A stretch of 64,000 bases of DNA from Candidatus Cloacimonadota bacterium (GTDB lineage: Bacteria; Cloacimonadota; Cloacimonadia; Cloacimonadales; Cloacimonadaceae). The stretch is from NCBI GenBank assembly GCA_023421135.1, contig JAEZUG010000052.1, positions 39,638 to 103,637 of the forward strand, given 5' to 3'. The first letter of the stretch is position 1; every line of letters begins with the position of its first letter. The position numbers were made by a program, and so were the translations under genes. Of the stretch, positions 24,608 to 32,313 are shown piece by piece. The notes below the pieces were generated by a model. That model did not search any database. It worked only from the letters and a program-made list of their open reading frames with translations, and was not told the origin of the DNA.

Positions 24608-25523
24608 CTTTCTGCTATTGAGCCCGCTTGCTGCGATTAATGAAGATGCCGGAACCACCGGTTTTGCTCCCCTGAAGATCACCATGGCGGCCAGAGCTGA
24701 GGCAATGGCTGGGGCGCAAATGGGCATGGTGATGAATCCGGAAGGGATGCAGTTCAATCCGGCTTCCATTATCCGGCTTTCGTCATCGGAGATTTCAACC
24801 ACCTATATCAATCACTTCGTCGATACTCAAGGTGGAGCCCTTCAGGCAGTCTATGCCAAGGATCCCTTTATAGCTTGGGGCTTCATGCTGAAGTATTTGA
24901 ATTTTGGTTCGATGGAAAGAACTGAGATTTCTCCTGGTGGAGATCTGGTGGAAACCGGAGAGACTTTTGGAGCCCAAAATCTGATCGCCTCTGTGAGCAT
25001 GGCTCGCTTTGTAAGCCCAATGATAGATTTGGGCGGCTCAGTTAAAATGGTCTATGATCAGATCGATGGGCAATCTGCCTCGGCAGTGCTATTGGATGCC
25101 GGCCTTATTCACCATCCTGCCAATGAAAAGATTAAAGTGGGAGTAGGCTTTCGTAATCTGGGCTTTCAGCTCAGTAGCTATAGTGAAAGCTCTTACAAGG
25201 AGTCTTTGCCCTTCACCTTTGCCGGAGGTATCACCTATGGCCCCAATGACAAGCTCTTAGGCAGCTTTGACATCAGCAAGAGCTCCGGAGAAGACCTGAT
25301 TGGTGCTCTGGGTATCGAATACAAGCTTTATCCCAGCTTCACCTTAAGGGGTGGGTTTCGCTCTGACGGAAGGGATGGCGATGTGGGAGGTTCGTGGGGA
25401 TGGTCATCGGGAGTATCCCTGGGAGCCGGATGGACGTGGAACGATTACCGTTTGTCGTATAGCCTGAGCTCATCAGGAGACCTGGGAATGGTTAACCAGC
25501 TGAGCCTGAATTATAAGTTTTAG
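24561..25523 (+). CDS. PorV/UPF0164-like outer-membrane beta-barrel protein
   Basis: The 320-residue product has a signal peptide (MLRRLKRPYLLFWVLSFLLL) and the family opening AGTTGFAPLKITMAARAEAMAG with MNPEGMQFNPASI, as in PorV/PorQ-like proteins. Beta strands follow to a terminal aromatic NYKF. PorV-type proteins act at the outer membrane with type IX secretion systems. AAAAGGAG nine bases upstream supports ATG 24561; the 24540 start is less suitable. Its beginning overlaps the EIIA gene, so the two are co-transcribed. A second PorV-like protein lies at 40790. Confidence 0.8.
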   Translation: MLRRLKRPYLLFWVLSFLLLSPLAAINEDAGTTGFAPLKITMAARAEAMAGAQMGMVMNPEGMQFNPASIIRLSSSEISTTYINHFVDTQGGALQAVYAKDPFIAWGFMLKYLNFGSMERTEISPGGDLVETGETFGAQNLIASVSMARFVSPMIDLGGSVKMVYDQIDGQSASAVLLDAGLIHHPANEKIKVGVGFRNLGFQLSSYSESSYKESLPFTFAGGITYGPNDKLLGSFDISKSSGEDLIGALGIEYKLYPSFTLRGGFRSDGRDGDVGGSWGWSSGVSLGAGWTWNDYRLSYSLSSSGDLGMVNQLSLNYKF

Positions 25524-25555
25524 AGCCCCGCTATGATCGGGAGAATGAGGATTGA

Positions 25556-27661
25556 TTGGAAATAGCAGATTTATTGATAGAACTCGGAGTTGAAGAGCTA
25601 CCCGCAGATAGTATAGAACCGGCAGCAGCTTTCCTGAAGGACAGTTTTGATAAGATGCTCACAGCAGCGTCTTTGAATTGTATGGCAGTATCCATGGCTT
25701 CCACCCCCAGGCGCCTCACTTTGATCTGTAAAGGGTTGGATCTTCAGCAGGCTGATAGAGTCTTACACAAGACGGGGCCTGCCAAAAGTATATGCTTTGA
25801 TAACGCTGGTAATCCCGCTCCTGCACTTCTGGGCTTTTTAAAGAAGAATCAGGCCAGCCTTGCGGATCTGTGCTATGAAACCAATGAGAGAGGCGAGTTT
25901 GTTGCCCTGAACCAGCAGATCAAGGGAAGCTCCAGTTCTGAGCTTATCAAGAGCTGGCTCACTAGTGTGATCAATCAAATACCCTTTTCCAAGAAGATGG
26001 TTTGGAATGACTCCAGGCTGGGCTTTATCCGTCCTTTGCGCTGGATCTTAGCACTCTGGAATAATGACGTACTACCCGTGGAGTGTTTTGCTCTGAAAGC
26101 CGGGAAGATCAGCTTTGGAAACCGATATCTGGGGCTGGACAATAGGCTTGAGATAAAGGATACTGAAGATTACTTTGTCAAGCTGCGGCAAGCCTCTGTA
26201 ATAGCAGATCGCTCCGAGCGCAGGGACTTGCTGCTGAAGGGGCTGAAAGAGGTCTTTGATCCGCAGACAGGTTTTGAGGTGGTGGAAGACCCTAGGTTGG
26301 TAGAAACTGTTACTGATCTGGTTGAGTATCCCACTGCCGTGGTTGCAGAATTTGAAGCTGCCTATCTGGAGCTTCCGGAGAAGATCATCATCTCCACCAT
26401 CAGCCAGAATCAAAAGTACTTTTCGGTTGTTGACACCAAGACCGGCAAGCTCTCCAACAAGTTTGTGTTTATCTCAAACGGAGATCCGGAGGCCTCTGAG
26501 ATCATCCGCTTGGGCAATGAAAAGGTGGTCAGGGCTCGTTTGGCAGATGCATTGTGGTATTACAAAGAAGATACAGCCCGCTCTCTGGAAAGCTATGTCC
26601 CCAAGCTGGAGACCGTAGTTTTCCAATCCCGGTTGGGCACAATTAAGGCCAAGGCTTCCCGAATTGAGGAACTGAGCGTTTTCCTTTCCGGATTGTTGGG
26701 GTTGGATGAAGCTCTCACCCGGAAAGCAAACAGGGCAGCCCAGCTTTGCAAAGCAGATTTGGTAACTACAATGCTGGGTGAGAAGGAATTCACCAAGCTC
26801 CAGGGATATATTGGTAAGCACTATGCCTTGGTGTCCGGAGAGGACGTTGAGGTGGCAGAAGCCATTTATGAACACTACATGCCCAGAGGTGAGAGGGACA
26901 GCCTTCCAACCACAGTCCCGGGTGCCATTGTGGCAGTATCGGATAAGCTGGATACAATCTGCGGCATCTTTTCTGTGGGGCTTATTCCCACGGGCTCTGG
27001 CGATCCTTTTGCTTTGCGCCGGGCTGCCAATGGGATTTACAGTATAGTGGTGGATAGAGGCTGGAACCTCGATCTGGAGCAAGTGGTAGATTATTGCCTT
27101 GCACTTCTGCAAAGGGACGCAGGGATCAGCCTAGAGGCCAGGGAGCAAATCCTGAGCTTCCTGAAACAGAGGCTCAGCTCAAACCAAAAAGCCGAGAAGC
27201 TTGATTATGATGTGATAGACAGCGTTTTACAGCTAGATAACTATAATTACGTCGATCTTCTGAAGCGTGCTGAAGCTATTCAGGCAATCCGCAAGCAGGA
27301 GAGCTTCATCAAGCTGGTGATAGGGTTTAAACGGGTCTCAAACATCATTTCTGGAGAAAAGGGCTTTACTGCCCTGCAAGCTTCGCTCCTGGATAGTGAA
27401 GCTGAAAAAGAGCTTGCTTCAGGCTTGCAAGCACTCACAGTGCACTTGGATAATCTCCTCGGTACCCAGGACTATCACAAAGCTATCAATTATCTGGTGG
27501 AGTTCGGCAAGCTTATAGACAATTTCTTTGATCAGGTCTTGGTCAATGTGGAAGATACTACTCTGAGGATGAATCGCTATGCTCTCTTGAGCCTGATCCG
27601 GGCAGAATTCCTGAGGCTTGCAGATATCTCGGTATTGGTTGTGGAGCAAAGCAAGACCTAA
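25556..27661 (+). CDS. glyS: Glycyl-tRNA synthetase beta subunit
   Basis: Beta chain of the bacterial alpha2beta2 glycyl-tRNA synthetase, which charges tRNA-Gly. The 701-residue product begins EIADLLIELGVEELPADSIEPA, the standard opening, and has STPRRLTL, HYALVSGEDVEVAEAIYEHYMP and SDKLDTICGIFSVGLIPTGSGDPFALRRAANGI-type blocks of the family, split here by normal spacing. The start is TTG 25556, preceded by ATGAGG. The alpha subunit gene glyQ is not upstream or downstream, so it must be elsewhere. It follows the PorV-like gene by 32 bases. Confidence 0.94.
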   Translation: MEIADLLIELGVEELPADSIEPAAAFLKDSFDKMLTAASLNCMAVSMASTPRRLTLICKGLDLQQADRVLHKTGPAKSICFDNAGNPAPALLGFLKKNQASLADLCYETNERGEFVALNQQIKGSSSSELIKSWLTSVINQIPFSKKMVWNDSRLGFIRPLRWILALWNNDVLPVECFALKAGKISFGNRYLGLDNRLEIKDTEDYFVKLRQASVIADRSERRDLLLKGLKEVFDPQTGFEVVEDPRLVETVTDLVEYPTAVVAEFEAAYLELPEKIIISTISQNQKYFSVVDTKTGKLSNKFVFISNGDPEASEIIRLGNEKVVRARLADALWYYKEDTARSLESYVPKLETVVFQSRLGTIKAKASRIEELSVFLSGLLGLDEALTRKANRAAQLCKADLVTTMLGEKEFTKLQGYIGKHYALVSGEDVEVAEAIYEHYMPRGERDSLPTTVPGAIVAVSDKLDTICGIFSVGLIPTGSGDPFALRRAANGIYSIVVDRGWNLDLEQVVDYCLALLQRDAGISLEAREQILSFLKQRLSSNQKAEKLDYDVIDSVLQLDNYNYVDLLKRAEAIQAIRKQESFIKLVIGFKRVSNIISGEKGFTALQASLLDSEAEKELASGLQALTVHLDNLLGTQDYHKAINYLVEFGKLIDNFFDQVLVNVEDTTLRMNRYALLSLIRAEFLRLADISVLVVEQSKT

Positions 27662-27722
27662 GAGCAAGCAGGGAGCTTCCCGGCTTGATTTGAATTGATT
27701 ATCAAACATTATGGAGTTATAA

Positions 27723-28709
27723 ATGGATATTATCAGCAGTCTGAAACAGAGAGCTCTGGCCAAGGGCGGAACCATCGTTCTTCCGGAATCCTTTGATCGT
27801 CGTACCCTGGAAGCAGCTCAGCAGATTATAGCTGAAAAGCTTGCTCAGGTGATTTTATTGGGAGATCCCCAAACAATTGGTGCGGATGCAGCCAAGTGGG
27901 GAGTGAAGCTCGAGGGTGCCCAGATCATAAACCCCGAAACTGACGGGAAGATTGGCGAGTATGCCAGCTGGTTCTATGAAAAACGTAAGAGCAAAGGGAT
28001 CACTGAAGAACAAGCTGCACAAACGGTGAGACAAGGTCTGTTTTTTGGAACGCTTTTGGTGAAGTTTGGCAGAGCAGCCGGAATGGTTGCCGGAGCTGCC
28101 AATACCACTGCTGATGTACTGCGGGCTGCCCTCCAGGTTGTGGGCGTTAAAGCCGGACTCAAGACTGTCTCGAGCTGTTTCATAATGGTACTGCCGGATT
28201 TCATGGGAGAAGAGCGCACTATGCTCTTTGCAGATTGTGCGGTAGTGCCGAACCCTGATTCTGAGCAATTGGCAGATATAGCCATGAGCACAGCTTTCAC
28301 GCATCGGTCTCTCTTGGGTGAAGAGCCCAAAGTAGCACTTTTATCTTTCTCCACAAAAGGCAGTGCCGAACATGAACTGGTGGAGAAAGTCCGGGGCACG
28401 ATTCAAATCCTGAAAGACCGTAAGGCAGACTTTGATTTTGATGGTGAACTGCAGCTCGACGCAGCCATCGTACCCAAGGTTGCCTCCAGCAAAGCACCTG
28501 GTAGTTCGGTAGCCGGAGCTGCCAACACACTAATCTTCCCGGATCTGCAGAGCGGCAATATTGGGTACAAAATAGCACAGAGAATCGGCAAAGCAGAAGC
28601 CATCGGACCCATTATCCAAGGCTTGGCTGCTCCCATTTGTGACCTTTCCAGAGGTTGCTCCACAGAGGATATTGTAAACACGGCCGTTCTTGTGCTTCTG
28701 ATGTCTTAA
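27723..28709 (+). CDS. pta: Phosphate acetyltransferase
   Basis: Converts acetyl-CoA and phosphate to acetyl phosphate, a step in acetate fermentation with ATP formation. The 328-residue size matches the short bacterial Pta (PTA_PTB family). Family motifs include GGTIVLPESFDRRTLEAA, GMVAGAANTTADVLRAALQVVG, PNPDSEQLADIA, FSTKGSAEH, DAAIVPKVASSKAPGSSVAG and ANTLIFPDLQSGNIGYKIAQR. A phosphate butyryltransferase is possible but less likely. ATGGAGTTATAA precedes the ATG. No acetate kinase gene is next to it; the aminotransferase gene follows after 23 bases. Confidence 0.92.
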   Translation: MDIISSLKQRALAKGGTIVLPESFDRRTLEAAQQIIAEKLAQVILLGDPQTIGADAAKWGVKLEGAQIINPETDGKIGEYASWFYEKRKSKGITEEQAAQTVRQGLFFGTLLVKFGRAAGMVAGAANTTADVLRAALQVVGVKAGLKTVSSCFIMVLPDFMGEERTMLFADCAVVPNPDSEQLADIAMSTAFTHRSLLGEEPKVALLSFSTKGSAEHELVEKVRGTIQILKDRKADFDFDGELQLDAAIVPKVASSKAPGSSVAGAANTLIFPDLQSGNIGYKIAQRIGKAEAIGPIIQGLAAPICDLSRGCSTEDIVNTAVLVLLMS

Positions 28710-28732
28710 TAAAAAAGAATAGGAGATATATC

Positions 28733-29935
28733 ATGGCGATCAAGTTGTCAAACCGTATTCGCACCGTGAAACCCTCTCCCACACTCACTCTCTCGGCAAA
28801 AGCCAAGGAGATGAAAGACAGTGGGATCGATGTGATCAGCTTTGGAGTTGGCGAGCCGGATTTTAATACTCCGGACTACATCAAGAAATCTGCTCATGCA
28901 GCCTTGGATGCCAATTTCACCCGCTATACGGCCAATGCAGGTATTATTGAACTACGCAAGGCAATTTGCGAGAAGCTCAAGAGAGCTAACGAACTTACCT
29001 ATAGCCCCAAACAAATTTTGGTCTCCCCAGGCGCAAAGGCTTCCATTATTAATGTTCTTATGTCCGTATGTGACTATGGGGATCAGGTCTTGGTGCCGGT
29101 GCCCTATTGGGTGAGTTATCCATATCAGGTAATGCTGGCTGGAGCCGAACCGGTTTATGTGCAAACCAAGCTCGAAGATGATTACAAGCTTAAGCCTGAG
29201 GTACTGGAAGCATCCATAAAGGAGAATCCCAATGCCAAGGCTTTGATACTCAATTCTCCCAGCAATCCCACCGGTGCTGTTTACAGCAGAGAAGAGCTGG
29301 AAGCGCTGGCAGCCGTGTGTGTGAAGCATAATATTCTGGTGCTCTCCGATGAGATCTATGAGCGCCTGGTTTATGATGGCACAAAGCACGTCTCAATAGC
29401 TTCAGTTTCACCCCAAATGAAGGATCTCACAGTGGTGATCAATGGCGTTTCCAAAGCCTATGCTATGACTGGGTGGCGCCTGGGATACGCAGCCGGCCCA
29501 GAGGAGATTATCTCCGCTGCCGGAAGAGTGCAGGAGCATTGCAGCTCTTGTGTGAATTCCATCACCCAAAAAGCTACCGTCACCGCCCTGATAGAGGAAG
29601 ACGATTCCATAGAGGCGATGAGAGCAGAGTTTGAAGTGCGACGGAACTTCCTCTATGAAGAGCTTCTGAAGAATAAGCATCTGAAATGCTTCAAACCCCG
29701 AGGTGCTTTTTATATAATGCCGGATATCTCCTGGTATCTGGAAAACAATAGCCAGGGGATCAATGATGCCGATAAGTTCTGCGATGTTCTGCTGGAGAAG
29801 TATCATGTGGCCCTGGTTTCAGGAGGTTCTTTTGGCTTGGACGGTTCAGTCCGGTTTTCCTATGCCAACAGCATGCAAAACCTGATTGAAGGTTCCCGCC
29901 GTTTTGCAGAGTTCCTGAAGTGCCTGGAAGGATAG
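28733..29935 (+). CDS. Class I pyridoxal-phosphate aminotransferase, aspartate type
   Basis: Transfers amino groups with pyridoxal phosphate; the pattern fits the aspartate aminotransferase Ib group. The 400-residue product has FGVGEPDFNTPDYIK at the start, RYTANAGIIELRKAI, PYWVSYP, NSPSNPTGAVYSREEL, SDEIYERLVYDG and the cofactor lysine in NGVSKAYAMTGWRLGYA. All are standard. AGGAGATATATC precedes ATG 28733. It is followed without gap by a small membrane protein gene. Such genes fit an amino-acid-fermenting lifestyle, which is an inference. Confidence 0.92.
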   Translation: MAIKLSNRIRTVKPSPTLTLSAKAKEMKDSGIDVISFGVGEPDFNTPDYIKKSAHAALDANFTRYTANAGIIELRKAICEKLKRANELTYSPKQILVSPGAKASIINVLMSVCDYGDQVLVPVPYWVSYPYQVMLAGAEPVYVQTKLEDDYKLKPEVLEASIKENPNAKALILNSPSNPTGAVYSREELEALAAVCVKHNILVLSDEIYERLVYDGTKHVSIASVSPQMKDLTVVINGVSKAYAMTGWRLGYAAGPEEIISAAGRVQEHCSSCVNSITQKATVTALIEEDDSIEAMRAEFEVRRNFLYEELLKNKHLKCFKPRGAFYIMPDISWYLENNSQGINDADKFCDVLLEKYHVALVSGGSFGLDGSVRFSYANSMQNLIEGSRRFAEFLKCLEG

Positions 29936-30142
29936 ATGAGAGATATCAATGATAAGCTCCGGGAACGTTGGCAAGACAGACGGAAGAAGAGCTTTAACTG
30001 GACCAAGATTCTCATCATGTTTGGGGCTCTGGTCGCCATCATTGTGATTATGTCCAAGCTTGGTACAATGGATAACATTGATATGAAGAATAGTAGTGCT
30101 GCTGTTCCGGTGGACACTACTCAAACGGAGCAGGGCAGATGA
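29936..30142 (+). CDS. Small single-pass membrane protein
   Basis: A 68-residue product: a charged N-terminal part (MRDINDKLRERWQDRRKKSF), one membrane helix (ILIMFGALVAIIVIMSKLG, about residues 25-43), and a short hydrophilic end. The ATG follows the aminotransferase stop directly and its end overlaps the PfkB kinase start by four bases, so translation appears coupled on both sides. I do not recognise the family. The positive-inside rule predicts the N-terminus in the cytoplasm. Confidence 0.7.
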   Translation: MRDINDKLRERWQDRRKKSFNWTKILIMFGALVAIIVIMSKLGTMDNIDMKNSSAAVPVDTTQTEQGR

Positions 30143-31032
30143 GCTTGGTAGTTGTCGGTTCCGTTGCGTTGGATACGGTTGAGAGCCCGGCTGGAAATGT
30201 AGTCGATGCCCTTGGTGGTTCAGCGCTCTATGCCTCTCTGGCAGCCACTCACTTTTGCCCGGTCAGTATAGTCGGAGTGGTGGGTACAGATTATCCACCT
30301 TCTGCCATCGAATTACTAAAGAGCCAAAACATCAATCTGGATGGTTTGGAGCAGGTAGAGGGCAAGACCTTCCGCTGGGCTGGAAAGTATATCAGCTTCA
30401 ATCAGGCAGAGACCCTGGCCACAGACCTGAATGTCTTTGCAGATTTTGATCCCAAGCTGCCCCCCAGTTGCACGAGCTGTCACACTCTCTTTTTGGCAAA
30501 CATTCACCCCAAACTGCAACTCAAGGTTCTCTCCGAGATGAAGCAGTATAGCCTGGTGGCTTGTGACACCATGAACTATTGGATACAGCTTTGCCCGGAA
30601 TTGCTGACAGAACTGATCCGCAAGGTGGATATCCTCTTCATCAATGAGGATGAGATTAAGCAATATACAACCGAGCGAGATGTCTTTGTGGCCGCCGGTT
30701 TGATCTTGGATATGGGCGTTCAATTGGTAGTTGTGAAACGGGGCGAGTATGGTGCGATGATCATTACCAAAGATTCCTACTACTTCGCTCCGGCCTATCC
30801 TATCAGTCCAGTCCGGGACACAACCGGAGCTGGGGATAGCTTCGCCGGCGGCTTCCTGGGATACATCAGTTCCATTGGATCCCTTGATGATGCCACAATT
30901 CGCCAGGCACTGCGGTACGGAACGGTGATGGCAGCTTTGAATGTGGCCGAATTCAGTGTGGAAGGACTTCACAAGGCAGATATGAAGACTATCGAGAGTA
31001 TGCAAGAAAAACTTAAGCATTGGACAAGTTAG
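30139..31032 (+). CDS. PfkB-family carbohydrate or nucleoside kinase
   Basis: A 297-residue kinase of the ribokinase/PfkB family. It begins LVVVGSVALDTVESP, then has GGSALYASLAATHF (first PfkB signature) and the catalytic second signature DTTGAGDSFAGGFLGY near residue 229-244, with Asp as base. VVKRGEYGAM precedes it. The substrate cannot be read from sequence; the family covers sugars, nucleosides and others. Its gene overlaps the small membrane protein gene by ATGA, and purM follows after eight bases. Confidence 0.88.
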   Translation: MSLVVVGSVALDTVESPAGNVVDALGGSALYASLAATHFCPVSIVGVVGTDYPPSAIELLKSQNINLDGLEQVEGKTFRWAGKYISFNQAETLATDLNVFADFDPKLPPSCTSCHTLFLANIHPKLQLKVLSEMKQYSLVACDTMNYWIQLCPELLTELIRKVDILFINEDEIKQYTTERDVFVAAGLILDMGVQLVVVKRGEYGAMIITKDSYYFAPAYPISPVRDTTGAGDSFAGGFLGYISSIGSLDDATIRQALRYGTVMAALNVAEFSVEGLHKADMKTIESMQEKLKHWTS

Positions 31033-31040
31033 GAGACAGT

Positions 31041-32057
31041 ATGGATTACAAGAGCTCCGGCGTGGATGTGGCTGCAGGTGAACAGGCTGTACGGAACATA
31101 AAGAGCATGGTGAGTAAGACCTACAACCAGAATGTTTTGAGCGATCTGGGTAGTTTTGGCGGCTTATACAGGCTGGATCTGTCTAAGTGGCAACACCCGG
31201 TTTTGGTCTCCAGCACCGATGGTGTGGGAACAAAACTGAGAGTGGCTATCATGGCAGAGCGCTACAATACAGTAGGCCAATGCCTGGTGAATCACTGCGT
31301 AAACGATATTCTGGTGCAGGGTGCCCATCCCCAGTTCTTCCTGGATTATATTGGTCTGGCCAGCATGAACACTCAGATGGTGGAAGAGATCATCAAGGGC
31401 ATGGTTCAGGCCTGTGAAGAGAATTCCTGTGCCCTGATTGGTGGTGAGATGGCAGAGATGCCAGGTATCTATCAAGCTGGGGATTTCGATCTGGCTGGGA
31501 CTATAGTTGGTTTGGTGGAAGAAGATCAGGTCTTACCCCGTAATCTCAGTGCCGGAGATCTTGTGATGGCCTTTCCCAGCACAGGATTGCACACCAATGG
31601 ATACTCCCTGGCACGCAGAATAGTATTTGATCATCTGAAGCTTTCGACTCATAGTTATGTGCCAGAGCTGGGAGCTTCGCTGATGGACTTGCTGCTGGCG
31701 GTTCATCGCTCCTATTACAAAGATCTGCTGCCGCATCTCTGCGACCCTGGTTTACACGGCTTGGCTCATATTACCGGAGGCGGTATCAGGGGAAACTTGA
31801 AGCGGGTTATTCCGGAAGGCCTTTCTGCCGAGATCAGTTTTATGAAGATCAGGATTTTGCCTGTGTTTGCTTGGCTTGCAAAGGTTGGTGGCTTGGATAT
31901 GGACGCCAGTTTTGAAGCTTTCAATCTGGGTGTAGGCATGATAGCTATAGTCAATGAGGAATTGGCGGCTAAGCTGGAGGCCTCAACCGATGCCTATAGA
32001 ATTGGGAAGCTGATTTCCAGATCTGATGAGTCTGAACCGGTGCAGATGGTTTTATAG
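31041..32057 (+). CDS. purM: Phosphoribosylformylglycinamidine cyclo-ligase
   Basis: PurM makes the imidazole ring of AIR, the fifth step of purine synthesis. The 338-residue product starts MDYKSSGVDVAAGEQAVRNI, and has STDGVGTKLRVA, NHCVNDILVQGAHPQFFLDY, CALIGGEMAEMPG, STGLHTNGYSLARR, HITGGGIRGNLKRVIP and FNLGVGMIAIV, all conserved. AGGAGACAGT precedes ATG 31041; the 31020 start falls inside the kinase gene. No other pur gene is in the window. The 256-base gap after it shows A-rich tracts and a TTGACG (32187) with a weak -10, possibly the promoter for the TonB operon. Confidence 0.95.
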   Translation: MDYKSSGVDVAAGEQAVRNIKSMVSKTYNQNVLSDLGSFGGLYRLDLSKWQHPVLVSSTDGVGTKLRVAIMAERYNTVGQCLVNHCVNDILVQGAHPQFFLDYIGLASMNTQMVEEIIKGMVQACEENSCALIGGEMAEMPGIYQAGDFDLAGTIVGLVEEDQVLPRNLSAGDLVMAFPSTGLHTNGYSLARRIVFDHLKLSTHSYVPELGASLMDLLLAVHRSYYKDLLPHLCDPGLHGLAHITGGGIRGNLKRVIPEGLSAEISFMKIRILPVFAWLAKVGGLDMDASFEAFNLGVGMIAIVNEELAAKLEASTDAYRIGKLISRSDESEPVQMVL

Positions 32058-32313
32058 TTTACTTGTGATGAGCTTAGTTAGGCAGGAGTGTATCCCAAAA
32101 CGTGGAGTCATCAGAGAGTTAGAAAACTATCTCTGGATCAGGTTCACGGGCAAGATAAGAGCCAAAAAAAGAGCTAAAAAAACTGCTTGACGGATTTATG
32201 CAATTCAAGGATAAGCGTTTTAAGAAGAAAAGTCCCAGCTTGGTGGGGACTAAGTTTTTCGAATTCAGTATGATTAAGATAAAAAAACAGCTAGGATGAA
32301 GGGAGGTTTGTCG

